Shown: positions 17,575-26,282 of the stretch, piece by piece
Layout of the letters: each line of letters begins with the position of its first letter
How positions within the stretch are numbered: the stretch's first letter is position 1
The notes under the pieces: generated by a model
Seen by the model: the letters and a program-made list of their open reading frames with translations, nothing else
What the model was told of the DNA's origin: nothing
Database searches by the model: none
Assembly: GCA_947497905.1 (NCBI GenBank)
Contig: CANMIH010000002.1
Coordinates: 496,001-560,000 of the forward strand
Length of the DNA stretch: 64,000 nucleotides
Direction: 5' to 3'
DNA from: an uncultured Pelagimonas sp.
GTDB taxonomy: Bacteria > Pseudomonadota > Alphaproteobacteria > Rhodobacterales > Rhodobacteraceae
Position numbers and translations under genes: made by a program

Positions 17575-19269
17575 TTACCCAATGATCTCAAATTTAGTGA
17601 CATCGACCATACCCCGGTCGGTGATTTTCAGCGCCGGAATGACAGGCAGGGCGAGGAAGGCCAGCTGGAGGAAGGGTTCTTCTAGTGTGACCCCAAGTTC
17701 TTGGGCTGCGGCGCGCAGCGGGATGAGTTGATCGCGCACGGTTTCATAGGGTTCAAGGCTCATGAGCCCCGCAACTGGCAAAGCAAGTTCCGCCAGGACT
17801 TTGCCGTCTTTGACCACAACAAAGCCGCCCTCGATTTCACCCAGACGATTGGACGCCACGGCCATGTCTGCGTAATTTACGCCGACGCAGGCAATGTTGT
17901 GGTGGTCGTGGCAAACCGTTGAGGCGATGGCGCCAGCCTGCAAACCAAAGCCGCGCACAAAGCCGCTGGCGATATTGCCGTTTTTACCATGGCGCTCGAT
18001 CACCGTGATGCGTGACAGATCACGTGATACATCGGGGCGTTTGTCGCCGTTGTCTGGCGTAATCTCTTCGGTCAGGTGGTCGGTCAGGATCTGACCCTCT
18101 CGGATGCCGATTACCGGCGTTTCAGCCCGGTTGCCGCCGTAGCGGAAATCTGAGGCGCTGACTTTGGGGGCTTTGACCGAGTTGCGGCCCACCGGATCAA
18201 TTGTGCGACGCGCCGCAAAGGCCGTGTCGTTCACCACTGTCCCACCAGCCAGAACCAGCTGCGCGTTGCAGGCTTCAAGACTGTCGAGGGCGACAATATC
18301 CGCGCGTTTGCCCGGCGCAATTTGCCCGCGATCTTTCAGACCAAAGGCCTCGGCGGCGGAGAGGGAGGCGGCGCGGTAAACCGCCAGCGGAGAGGATCCG
18401 AGCGCGATCAGGGTGCGGATCATATAGTCCAGATGACCGTGTTCGGCGATGTCCAGCGGGTTCCGGTCATCGGTACACAGGCACAAATAGGGTGAGGTGA
18501 TGTCAGTCAGCAGCGGTTGCAGCGCATGCAGGTCTTTGGAGACCGAGCCCTCGCGGATCAGCACCCGCATGCCTTTTTGCAGTTTTTCTCGCGCTTCCCC
18601 GGCGCTGGTGGCCTCGTGTTCGGTGCGGATGCCCGCCGCAATATAGGCGTTGAGATCTTTGCCTGAGAGTAGAGGGCAATGGCCATCGATATGGCCGCCG
18701 TCAAACAGGGCCAGTTTCTCAAGGCAGTCGGGGTCGCGGTGGATCACGCCGGGATAGTTCATAAACTCAGCCAGCCCCAGTCCCGAGGCATGGCCGCGCA
18801 GGGGGGCGAGATCCGCAGCGGAGAGCGCTGCGCCAGCGGTTTCCATATGAGTTGAGGGTACACAGGAGCTGAGCTGAACTTTGATGTCCATTAAGGTATG
18901 CTCAGAGGCCTGCTGAAAATACCGTATGCCCGCCGCTCCAATCACATTGGCAATTTCATGTGGGTCGCAGATGACGGTTGTTACGCCGCGCGGCGTAACA
19001 CAGCGATCAAATTCAAAGGGCGTCACAAGCGATGATTCGATGTGCAGATGGGTATCAATGAAGCCTGGCACCAAAATTTGGTCCGTGACGTCAATTTCTT
19101 CACGGCCCTCATAGGTGTCGCCAATACCGACAATCGTGTCGCCACAGATCGCAACGTCTCCGGGCAGAAGATCGCCGGTCATCAGGTCGAAAATGCGGCC
19201 TCCTTTCAGAACTTTATCGCAAATTTCGTCGCCGCGGCCCTGCGCGATCCTGTTATCCAAATTGTGCAT
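17575..19269 (-). CDS. ade: adenine deaminase
   Basis: Converts adenine to hypoxanthine in purine salvage; a binuclear-metal amidohydrolase. At 564 residues it is of normal Ade length. The metal motif [11 protein letters not shown] follows the first beta domain, then [18 protein letters not shown] with HEATSAGEA, and the metal Asp in CLCTDDRNP. The C-terminal adenine deaminase domain contains [18 protein letters not shown] eight bases before the ATG supports the start. Divergent from the choline transport operon across 170 bp. Confidence 0.94.
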   Translation of the reverse strand: MHNLDNRIAQGRGDEICDKVLKGGRIFDLMTGDLLPGDVAICGDTIVGIGDTYEGREEIDVTDQILVPGFIDTHLHIESSLVTPFEFDRCVTPRGVTTVICDPHEIANVIGAAGIRYFQQASEHTLMDIKVQLSSCVPSTHMETAGAALSAADLAPLRGHASGLGLAEFMNYPGVIHRDPDCLEKLALFDGGHIDGHCPLLSGKDLNAYIAAGIRTEHEATSAGEAREKLQKGMRVLIREGSVSKDLHALQPLLTDITSPYLCLCTDDRNPLDIAEHGHLDYMIRTLIALGSSPLAVYRAASLSAAEAFGLKDRGQIAPGKRADIVALDSLEACNAQLVLAGGTVVNDTAFAARRTIDPVGRNSVKAPKVSASDFRYGGNRAETPVIGIREGQILTDHLTEEITPDNGDKRPDVSRDLSRITVIERHGKNGNIASGFVRGFGLQAGAIASTVCHDHHNIACVGVNYADMAVASNRLGEIEGGFVVVKDGKVLAELALPVAGLMSLEPYETVRDQLIPLRAAAQELGVTLEEPFLQLAFLALPVIPALKITDRGMVDVTKFEIIG

Positions 19270-19375
19270 GATCTATGCTCCACATGTGCTTGGCCCCAGC
19301 CTAACGCGCCTTTTGGGGTGATGTCAGGGCCAATCGTGTAACAATCTAGGTGTTGCTTTTTGAAGGAAAACTGCG

Positions 19376-19395
19376 TTGATTGACTGACCAATCAA
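19376..19395 (+). promoter_or_regulatory. BetI-like operator upstream of choX
   Basis: TTGATTG at 19376-19382 and CAATCAA at 19389-19395 form a perfect 7-bp inverted repeat with a 6-base spacer, 45 bases before the choX start. Its size and sequence resemble sites of the choline-responsive TetR repressor BetI. No betI gene lies in this window, so the regulator would be encoded elsewhere. Confidence 0.6.
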
Positions 19396-19439
19396 TAAAA
19401 GCCCGTCAGAGGCACCTAACATTCTCAGGGAGAGACCGA

Positions 19440-20357
19440 ATGAAAACCACCGCAACAGCTATGGCCCTGTGCCTGTCCGCCGGTATGGCCAGCGCCGCAT
19501 GTGACAGTGTGACCTTCTCGGATGTGGGCTGGACCGACATCACTGCAACCACCGCCGCCACCACTGTTGTTCTGGACGCGCTTGGCTATGACACCGACAT
19601 CAAAGTCCTGTCGGTTCCGGTGACCTACATCTCGCTGGCTGAAGGCGATGTTGACGTGTTCCTGGGCAACTGGATGCCCACCATGGAAGCCGATATCGCG
19701 CCCTACCGCGAAGCGGGTACCGTTGAAGTGGTCCGCACCAACCTGGAAGGTGCGAAATACACGCTCGCCGTGAACAAAGTCGCCGCAGATATGGGCATTG
19801 CCGATTTCGCGGATATCGCCAAGCATGCGGATGCGCTCGAAGGTGAGATCTACGGCATCGAGCCCGGCAACGACGGCAACCGTCTGATTCAGGACATGAT
19901 CGATGGCGACAATTTTGGCCTGAAGGGCTTTGAGGTTGTTGAAAGCTCGGAGCAGGGCATGCTGGCGCAGGTTGCGCGCAACAGCTCGTCGGACAAACCG
20001 ATTGTCTTCCTAGGCTGGGAACCCCATCCGATGAACGCCAACTTCGACATGACCTATCTGTCGGGTGGCGACGATTTCTTTGGCCCGAACTTTGGCGGTG
20101 CTGTGGTTGACACCAACACCCGCAAAGGTTTCTCCGCCGAGTGCCCGAATGTTGGCACCTTCCTGCAGAACCTTGAGTTCTCGCTGGCGATGGAAAACGA
20201 AATTATGGCCGCCATTCTGGACGATGGTGAAGATGCCGATGACGCGGCCAAAGCCTGGCTGAAAGCCAACCCGTCGGCCTATGCCGGTTGGTTGAACGGC
20301 GTGACCACGAAAGACGGTGGTGATGCTGCCGCTGCCGTTGCCGCTGCGCTGAACTAA
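19440..20357 (+). CDS. choX: choline ABC transporter periplasmic substrate-binding protein
   Basis: A 305-residue periplasmic protein with a signal peptide (MKTTATAMALCLSAGMASA) and the OpuAC/ChoX family body: SVTFSDVGWTDITATTAAT, DVDVFLGNWMPTMEADI, and FLGWEPHPMN near residue 195. These supply the aromatic residues that cage quaternary ammonium groups. It is the first gene of choXWV and is separated from choW by a hairpin that may raise its relative expression. ChoX rather than ProX is inferred from the family sequence and the operon. Confidence 0.9.
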   Translation: MKTTATAMALCLSAGMASAACDSVTFSDVGWTDITATTAATTVVLDALGYDTDIKVLSVPVTYISLAEGDVDVFLGNWMPTMEADIAPYREAGTVEVVRTNLEGAKYTLAVNKVAADMGIADFADIAKHADALEGEIYGIEPGNDGNRLIQDMIDGDNFGLKGFEVVESSEQGMLAQVARNSSSDKPIVFLGWEPHPMNANFDMTYLSGGDDFFGPNFGGAVVDTNTRKGFSAECPNVGTFLQNLEFSLAMENEIMAAILDDGEDADDAAKAWLKANPSAYAGWLNGVTTKDGGDAAAAVAAALN

Positions 20358-20375
20358 GACCAACGATATATCAAA

Positions 20376-20405
20376 CAAACGCCCCGGCCACAGTCGGGGC
20401 GTTTG
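20376..20405 (+). terminator. intra-operon attenuator hairpin between choX and choW
   Basis: Perfect 10-bp stem CAAACGCCCC (20376-20385)/GGGGCGTTTG (20396-20405) with a 10-base loop, 18 bases after the choX stop and 34 bases before choW. No long U-tract follows, consistent with partial termination or 3'-end protection of the binding-protein mRNA. Confidence 0.75.
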
Positions 20406-20439
20406 CGTGTGACCCACGCAATACAAGAGGAGATCAGGC

Positions 20440-21273
20440 ATGTTGGAGTGGCTCACCGAGGAGAAGATCCCGGTCGGCAAGACGTTCAAACAGGCGTTTG
20501 AATGGCTGCGTGACAATGCCCGTTGGTTCTTTGACGGGGTCGAAGCCATCCTGAATTGGATGATCGACATGACCCTTGTGGTGCTGCAGTTCCCGCACCC
20601 GCTTGTCATGATTGGCATTTTTGTTGCCATCACCTGGGGCATCCAGCGCAACTGGAAGACCTGTGTTCTGGTGGCCTTGGGGCTCTTGTTTGTGGTCAAT
20701 CAGGGCTATTGGGAAGAGACTACCGAAAGCCTGACGCTGATCCTCTATGCCTGTGTGGTCTGTATGGCCATCGGTGTGCCGGTGGGGATCATGGCGGCGC
20801 ATCGGCCCAAGTTTTACCGCGCAATCAGCCCGGTGCTTGACCTGATGCAGACCCTGCCAACCTTTGTTTATCTGATCCCGATGATCGTCTTCTTTGGCAT
20901 CGGCATGGTGCCGGGTCTTGTGGCGACGGTGATCTTTGTGGTGCCCGCGCCGATCCGATTGACCCATCTTGGGGTCTCATCGACGCCCAAGGCGCTGTTG
21001 GAAGCGGCAGAAGCCTTTGGGGCAACCCCACAGCAGACGCTGTGGAAAGTGGAACTGCCTTATGCCTTGCCGCAAATCATGACCGGTTTGAACCAGACCA
21101 TCATGCTCTCGCTGTCGATGGTGGTGATTGCAGGCCTTGTGGGCGCGGATGGTCTCGGCGTGCCAGTTGTGCGTGCGCTGCAGCAGGTGAACGCAGCCAA
21201 AGGCTTTGAAAGTGGGTTGGTCATCGTTGTGGTGGCAATTGTCCTGGATCGTATGTTGCGGGTGGAGCGCTGA
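20440..21273 (+). CDS. choW: choline ABC transporter permease
   Basis: A 277-residue inner-membrane permease of the ProW/OpuAB class. It has hydrophobic segments from about residue 40 onward and the cytoplasmic EAA loop EAAEAFGATPQQTLWKVELPYALPQI near residue 190. An AGGAGATCAGGC precedes the ATG. Second gene of choXWV; its stop lies 2 bases before choV. It forms a homodimeric channel with the ChoV ATPase for choline import. Confidence 0.92.
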   Translation: MLEWLTEEKIPVGKTFKQAFEWLRDNARWFFDGVEAILNWMIDMTLVVLQFPHPLVMIGIFVAITWGIQRNWKTCVLVALGLLFVVNQGYWEETTESLTLILYACVVCMAIGVPVGIMAAHRPKFYRAISPVLDLMQTLPTFVYLIPMIVFFGIGMVPGLVATVIFVVPAPIRLTHLGVSSTPKALLEAAEAFGATPQQTLWKVELPYALPQIMTGLNQTIMLSLSMVVIAGLVGADGLGVPVVRALQQVNAAKGFESGLVIVVVAIVLDRMLRVER

Positions 21274-21275
21274 TC

Positions 21276-22310
21276 ATGAGTACAATCACCAATCCTTCGG
21301 AAACCGCAGGTATCGCGGTTCGTTTTGACAATGTGTCGATCGTCTTTGGGGATGAGCCGGAAAAGGCGCTTCCACTGATGGATGCAGGCCAAGACCGGGC
21401 CGAGGTGCAAAAGGCCACCGGTCAGGTGCTGGGCGTGCACAATTGTTCGCTGGATGTGCAAGAGGGTGAAATCCTCGTGCTGATGGGCCTGTCGGGCTCG
21501 GGAAAATCCACTCTGCTACGGGCGGTCAACGGCTTGAACCCGGTGGTGCGTGGGGCAACCCATGTCTGTGACGGCAATGTGTTGGTGGATGTGACCAACG
21601 CAGGCAAACAGACCCTGCGTCGCATTCGCTCGAACCGCGTGGCCATGGTGTTTCAGCAGTTTGGCCTGCTGCCCTGGCGCACGGTGCGCGAAAACGTCTG
21701 GCTGGGACTGGAACTGGCTGGCATGCCCAAAGCGGAACGCAAAGAGCGCGTCGATGCTCAGCTTGAGCTGGTGCATCTGTCGGACTGGGCGGATCGCAAA
21801 GTGGGTGAGCTTTCGGGCGGGATGCAGCAACGTGTGGGGCTGGCCCGTGCCTTTGCCACTGAAGCGCCGATCCTGTTGATGGATGAACCGTTTTCAGCGC
21901 TTGATCCTCTGATCCGCAACAAGCTGCAGGATGAGCTGCTGGAGCTGCAATCCACGCTGAAACGCACCATCATCTTTGTGAGCCACGATCTGGACGAAGC
22001 TTTCAAGATTGGCAATCGCATTGCCATCATGGAAGGCGGCCGGATTGTTCAGTGCGGAACGCCGCGCGACATTTTCTCGAACCCAGCGAATGAATATGTG
22101 GCGGATTTTGTGGCCAATATGAACCCGCTTGGGGTTCTGACCGCACGCGACGCGATTGAACCGGGTGAAGGGGACGGCGCGACCGAGGCGGAAACGCCGA
22201 TCCGAGACCTGATGGCCAAACTGGCCGAGGGGCCGCTGACGGTTACAGAGAATGGCACAGCGATTGGCCGGATCTCGGCGCAAAGCGTCGCCGCACGTCT
22301 TTCTGCTTAA
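21276..22310 (+). CDS. choV: choline ABC transporter ATP-binding protein
   Basis: A 344-residue ATPase of the ProV/OpuAA type with Walker A GLSGSGKSTLL, Q-loop VFQQFGLLPWRTV, signature LSGGMQQRVGLARAF, Walker B ILLMDEPFSALDP and the switch histidine in IFVSHDLDEA. Before the ATPase core lies the family's extended N-terminus. The C-terminal region after residue 270 is short and lacks a complete tandem CBS pair. It couples ATP hydrolysis to choline import via ChoW. Confidence 0.92.
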   Translation: MSTITNPSETAGIAVRFDNVSIVFGDEPEKALPLMDAGQDRAEVQKATGQVLGVHNCSLDVQEGEILVLMGLSGSGKSTLLRAVNGLNPVVRGATHVCDGNVLVDVTNAGKQTLRRIRSNRVAMVFQQFGLLPWRTVRENVWLGLELAGMPKAERKERVDAQLELVHLSDWADRKVGELSGGMQQRVGLARAFATEAPILLMDEPFSALDPLIRNKLQDELLELQSTLKRTIIFVSHDLDEAFKIGNRIAIMEGGRIVQCGTPRDIFSNPANEYVADFVANMNPLGVLTARDAIEPGEGDGATEAETPIRDLMAKLAEGPLTVTENGTAIGRISAQSVAARLSA

Positions 22311-22317
22311 ATCTGAG

Positions 22318-22336
22318 GGCGGGGGCTTCCCCCGCC
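22318..22336. terminator. terminator between choV and the convergent enoyl-CoA hydratase gene
   Basis: Perfect 8-bp GC stem GGCGGGGG (22318-22325)/CCCCCGCC (22329-22336) with a 3-base loop, 7 bases after the choV stop and 28 bases from the minus-strand gene's stop. Probably bidirectional. Confidence 0.78.
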
Positions 22337-22363
22337 TTCACACTTTAGATCAAACCGGATGAG

Positions 22364-22972
22364 TTATCCGATCAACCGTTTGATTGCCGTGGCATGAGCG
22401 CGGTCAGCGCCAAGCGTGTCAGCGGTCAGCTCTTTTGCCATCTCCAACACATCTCCATCGACCACACGGTTCACCAGACCCCAGGTCAGGGCCTCGTCCA
22501 CCGTGATTTTTTGACCGGCCATCAGGATCATTTTGGCCCGCGAGGGCCCCACCAGCGCCGCCAGACGTGCAGGATCTGAGGGCTGTGGTAGAAAGCCAAG
22601 TTTCATAACCGGATAAAATACCTTGGCGCCGGGCACCGAAATGCGCAGATCGCAGGCCAGAAACATGCCCATGGCTCCGCCCGCCACAGTGCCGTTGAGC
22701 GCACAAATGGTCAGCGCATCCAACCGGGCAATGGCCCCTGAGAGCCGTTCCCAAAGCGGAGACACCGCCAGACCGGCTTTGGCCGCATCCAGATCGGCCC
22801 CGGCGGAAAACACCTTGCCCACCCCAGTCAGGATCAGCACACGCGCATCACGCGCGGCTTCAGCGATCTCACACAACTGGGTCAGCATGTCGGCGGTCAG
22901 CGAATTGGCCTTGTCTGGACGATCAATTGTGACCGTCCAGATGCCGTCATCAGATTTCTCGCAATGGATCAC
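22364..22972 (-). CDS. enoyl-CoA hydratase/isomerase family protein
   Basis: A 202-residue crotonase-fold protein, shorter than the usual 250-260. It keeps the first oxyanion-hole block GVGKVFSAGADLDAA and the second, ALNGTVAGGAMGMFLACDLRI, plus the MKLGFLPQPSDPARLAALVG segment. The residues equivalent to the two hydratase glutamates are not obvious, so it may be an isomerase or other crotonase activity. Its ATG overlaps the upstream SDR stop by 4 bp (ATGA); the two form an operon. Confidence 0.85.
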   Translation of the reverse strand: MIHCEKSDDGIWTVTIDRPDKANSLTADMLTQLCEIAEAARDARVLILTGVGKVFSAGADLDAAKAGLAVSPLWERLSGAIARLDALTICALNGTVAGGAMGMFLACDLRISVPGAKVFYPVMKLGFLPQPSDPARLAALVGPSRAKMILMAGQKITVDEALTWGLVNRVVDGDVLEMAKELTADTLGADRAHATAIKRLIG

Positions 22973-23721
22973 GCGGAGACGCCCAATTTGGTACGAATGC
23001 CTTCGTCACGAAGCGAGACCTCATCCCCCAGATAGCCATCGGCGTCATCCGAACACATCCAGACCAGGGCTTTGGCAACCCATTCGGGCGGGATATGATC
23101 GGACCAGTCCAGCTGGCTCACCGGGTTGATGCCGCTGGCTTTGATGTCGCGCTGCATCTGGGTGGCCACTGTGCCCGGCGACAGGGAAATCGCGCGGATA
23201 CCTTTGTCGCCATATTCCTTATGCGCCATCTTGGTGAGCATCAGAGCGCCCGCTTTGGAGGAGCAATAGGCGGACCAGGCCTCAACGGGGCCATGGGCCG
23301 CGCCCGATCCGATGGTCAGGATGCTGCCACCCCCGGCCTCGAGCATCACGGGCAGGGCTGCGCGCATTCCGTGGAACACGCCTTTGAGGTTGATGTCGAT
23401 CACTTCCCCCCAGGCGGCGGGATCGGCGTCTGCCAAATGGGTGATGGGCTCAATTGCACCGGCGTTGTTGACCACAATGTCCAGGCTTCCGTGGGCGTTG
23501 ACGCAGGCCTGAATGGCCTGTTCCATTTCCCAGTAGCGGGCGATGTCGCAGGGAATGGCAATTGCAGATTCGCCAATCTCACCCGCCAGCTCGGCAATCG
23601 CTTCGGCACTACGGGCAACAAGCGCCACTTTTGCGCCTGCTTCGGCGAATTCTCGCGCAGCAGCGGCCCCAATTCCGCGACTAGCCCCTGTAATCAATAC
23701 GGTTTTTCCGGAAAGACCCAT
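22969..23721 (-). CDS. short-chain dehydrogenase/reductase (SDR)
   Basis: A 250-residue classical SDR with the cofactor motif TGASRGIGAAAAREF (residues 11-25), the NNAG motif (VVNNAGAIEP), Ser in ILTIGSGAA and the catalytic YCSSK. An Arg in LVARS near the end of beta-2 suggests NADP(H) preference. The start is at 23721, preceded by GGGGA at 6 bases; a GTG at 23742 is possible but less likely. It is translationally coupled to the enoyl-CoA hydratase gene, hinting at acyl-CoA or ketone metabolism. Substrate unknown. Confidence 0.87.
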   Translation of the reverse strand: MGLSGKTVLITGASRGIGAAAAREFAEAGAKVALVARSAEAIAELAGEIGESAIAIPCDIARYWEMEQAIQACVNAHGSLDIVVNNAGAIEPITHLADADPAAWGEVIDINLKGVFHGMRAALPVMLEAGGGSILTIGSGAAHGPVEAWSAYCSSKAGALMLTKMAHKEYGDKGIRAISLSPGTVATQMQRDIKASGINPVSQLDWSDHIPPEWVAKALVWMCSDDADGYLGDEVSLRDEGIRTKLGVSA

Positions 23722-23845
23722 GGTTGTTCCCCATTCTGTCACTTAGATAAATGTCAGGCTCCAAAGTAAGGAATCCTGTCCCTTGACCGTTCTAGGGCAC
23801 AGGCGGACACTAGGGCTATCTTTTATTATCATCATGAGGTGTATC

Positions 23846-25366
23846 ATGAAGACATTTACTGGCGTTTCCGTGCTGGCGCTTTGCGCAGCCACAACACCCG
23901 CGTTTGCCGAGCTTTCTCCACAGCAGGTTTGGGATGAAATCAACGCCTATGCCGAGATTCAGGGCTATGCGATTACCGCAGTCACTGAGCAAAGCGGCGA
24001 CACTCTGCGTCTGAGCGATGTCACCTATGTGATCCAGATTCCCGAAGAAGAGATGGATATCTCGGTCATGATGGGTGATCTGGATCTGATCGGGAATGGC
24101 GACGGGTCTGTCACCATGGATTTCCCGGATCAATCGCAGATGATCGTCGAGATTTCTGAAGGCGGCGAAGCCGGTCAGATCCTGATCGACATGGGGATCA
24201 TGAACGATGTGATCGCAATTTCGGGTTCGCCTGAAAACATGATCTTCGACTATACAATCGAGAAGATGACGCTCGCTCTGAGCGACGTTATCGAACCCGG
24301 TGGTGATAGTCTTCCCGAAGGTATGCTGAGCGCGAATATTGCTCTGGGCCCGATTGCGGTCAAAGGCGGCATGCAGCGTATGGCGGACATGCTGAGCGCA
24401 ACTCAGAATGCAACCTATGGCGATCTGTCCTACAACGTTGCCTTCAATGACCCGGATTCGGACGATGCCGGCAGCTTTACAGGCGGGTTCAAAGGGCTTT
24501 TTGCCAACAGCGAAACCGCCATGCCCGAAGGCATGAGCTTTGCTGATCCGCTGGCTCTGTTCCAGCAAGGCTTTGGTCTGATTGCCAAGATGGGCCATGC
24601 CGGGGGCAGCCACGAGTTTGCTGTCACCGAACGCCGTGGGGCCACTACGGGTGCGGTGAGCTCAACTTCGGGTGAGTTTGCATTGGATCTCTCTGATGCG
24701 GGTCTGACCTATTCGGTCAGCGGCTCGGGCACCAAGCTTGATCTGCAGAGCCATGAAATTCCGCTGCCGATCAGCGCGGAAATGGCTGAAAGCGGCTTTA
24801 GCCTGACAGTTCCATTGAAATCCGCGGAAACCCCGCAGGACGCCAAGATCGAAGTTCTGTTGGGTGGTTTCAAAATGGCCGATCTGCTCTGGGGTCTGTT
24901 TGACCCGGCGGGCAACCTGCCACGCGATCCGGCCACCATCTCGGTTGCTCTGGACGCCAAGGTGACCCCGTTTATTGATCTGATCGACATCGAAGCGATG
25001 GAAGAGCTCGAACGCAGTGGCGAGATGCCGGGTGAGCTGAACTCGGTAACCCTGCGCAAACTTCTGGTCGAAGCTGTAGGTGGCAAAATCTCGGGTGAGG
25101 GTGCCTTTACCTTCGACAACAGCGATCTGGAGAGCTTTGACGGCCTGCCACGCCCCGAAGGTGCGCTTGATCTGCAGGTTGTTGGTGCCAACGGTCTGAT
25201 CGACAAGATGATCGCCATGGGCTTTGTCGAAGAAGGCGACGCCATGGGCGCGCGCATGATGATGGGGATGTTTGCCGTTCCGGGTGAAGGCGAAGATACT
25301 CTTAACTCGAAGATCGAAGTCAACGCTGAAGGCCATGTTCTGGCCAACGGTCAGCGTCTCAAGTAA
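23846..25366 (+). CDS. DUF2125-family periplasmic protein
   Basis: A 506-residue exported protein with a clear signal peptide (MKTFTGVSVLALCAATTPAFA). The mature part is acidic, beta-rich and repetitive in style (SGSPENMIFDYTIEKM, AVKGGMQRMADMLSATQ), ending in LDLQVVGANGLIDKMIAMG. It matches the general character of the alphaproteobacterial DUF2125 proteins, which resemble AsmA/DUF945-like lipid-transfer or envelope proteins. No function is established. An AGGTG precedes the ATG at 23846. Monocistronic, with a terminator 23 bases downstream. Confidence 0.75.
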   Translation: MKTFTGVSVLALCAATTPAFAELSPQQVWDEINAYAEIQGYAITAVTEQSGDTLRLSDVTYVIQIPEEEMDISVMMGDLDLIGNGDGSVTMDFPDQSQMIVEISEGGEAGQILIDMGIMNDVIAISGSPENMIFDYTIEKMTLALSDVIEPGGDSLPEGMLSANIALGPIAVKGGMQRMADMLSATQNATYGDLSYNVAFNDPDSDDAGSFTGGFKGLFANSETAMPEGMSFADPLALFQQGFGLIAKMGHAGGSHEFAVTERRGATTGAVSSTSGEFALDLSDAGLTYSVSGSGTKLDLQSHEIPLPISAEMAESGFSLTVPLKSAETPQDAKIEVLLGGFKMADLLWGLFDPAGNLPRDPATISVALDAKVTPFIDLIDIEAMEELERSGEMPGELNSVTLRKLLVEAVGGKISGEGAFTFDNSDLESFDGLPRPEGALDLQVVGANGLIDKMIAMGFVEEGDAMGARMMMGMFAVPGEGEDTLNSKIEVNAEGHVLANGQRLK

Positions 25367-25388
25367 CACTTCCTTGAGTTGGTAACGG

Positions 25389-25413
25389 AAGGGCGGGATT
25401 TTCCCGCCCTTTT
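25389..25413 (+). terminator. rho-independent terminator after the DUF2125 gene
   Basis: Perfect 10-bp stem AAGGGCGGGA (25389-25398)/TCCCGCCCTT (25402-25411) with a 3-base loop and trailing TT. It lies between convergent genes. Confidence 0.82.
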
Positions 25414-25426
25414 GCGTTTCTTGGGA

Positions 25427-26179
25427 TCAGCTGCGCAACGCAGGTAGGCCGACCCCAGTTGAATCAAAGCCACCGTCCGCGGCCAGAACCTGACCTGTGA
25501 CATAAGAGGCGCGGTCAGAGGCGAGGAAACAGATGGCCTCGGCAATCTCACGTTCGCTGCCATAGCGGTTCAGCGGGATCGCATCATGATAGGCATCGAT
25601 GATCTCCTGGCTGTGCACCGCCATGGCCAGTTTGGTGCGTACTGGGCCGGGGGCGACACAGTTCACCCGAATGCCGTATTCGCCCAACTCTGCCGCATAT
25701 TGTTTGCTCAGCTGAATGACCGCCGCCTTTGACGTGCCATAGGCCACCCGTAGGGTTGAGGCCCGTAGCCCGCTGATCGAGGCGATGTTCACCACCGCGC
25801 CTTTGCTGTCGCGCAATGCCGGCGTCGCGGCTTGGGTGCAGAGGAACACACCGTCCAGATTGGTGTCCATCACCCGGCGCCATGTGGTGAAATCGGTTTC
25901 TTCCACCGGACCGAACTCAGCCACACCGGCATTGTTGATCAGGGCATCCACCCGACCGCCCCAATTCAGGGTCTGCGTGACAAGCGCGTCGGCTCCTTCA
26001 GGTGTCGAGACATCCTGCGCGACGGCCAGAACACCCTCGCGCTGAGAGGCTTCTTCCTGCAAAACATCGGCGTCGCGGTCGACCATGGCGACGCGCCATC
26101 CCATTTCGCGAAACAGATCTGTGGTGGCAAGCCCGATGCCGCGCGCGGCACCAGTTACAATCGCTACTTTTTCAGACAT
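25427..26179 (-). CDS. short-chain dehydrogenase/reductase (SDR)
   Basis: A 250-residue classical SDR with TGAARGIGLATTDLF, NNAGVAEFGPV, the Ser in VVNIASISGLR and the YGTSK catalytic pair. An Asp at the end of beta-2 (AMVDRDADVL) points to NAD(H). The C-terminus YVTGQVLAADGGFDSTG is typical of 3-oxoacyl/gluconate-type members. A GGAGG precedes the ATG at 26179; the open frame to 26263 crosses a dispersed GC repeat and is not used. Substrate unknown. Same strand as the UbiH-type gene, 103 bases downstream of it. Confidence 0.88.
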   Translation of the reverse strand: MSEKVAIVTGAARGIGLATTDLFREMGWRVAMVDRDADVLQEEASQREGVLAVAQDVSTPEGADALVTQTLNWGGRVDALINNAGVAEFGPVEETDFTTWRRVMDTNLDGVFLCTQAATPALRDSKGAVVNIASISGLRASTLRVAYGTSKAAVIQLSKQYAAELGEYGIRVNCVAPGPVRTKLAMAVHSQEIIDAYHDAIPLNRYGSEREIAEAICFLASDRASYVTGQVLAADGGFDSTGVGLPALRS

Positions 26180-26213
26180 TTTGGTCCTCCCAAATTCGGT
26201 ATTCACGGCGTCT

Positions 26214-26236
26214 TTGGGCCAAAATATCCCCGGGGG
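26214..26236 (-). repeat. dispersed intergenic motif CCCCGGRGnATTTT, copy 1
   Basis: On the minus strand the gap between the UbiH-type gene and the SDR reads CCCCGGGGATATTTTGGCCC. The same CCCCGG-R-G-nn-ATTTT core recurs at 62796-62810. Both copies lie in or beside intergenic sequence. The motif's role is unknown. Confidence 0.4.
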
Positions 26237-26282
26237 CGCCTCAGGCGGGGGCCATGCCCCCATCCATCACCCCGTTACAAAA

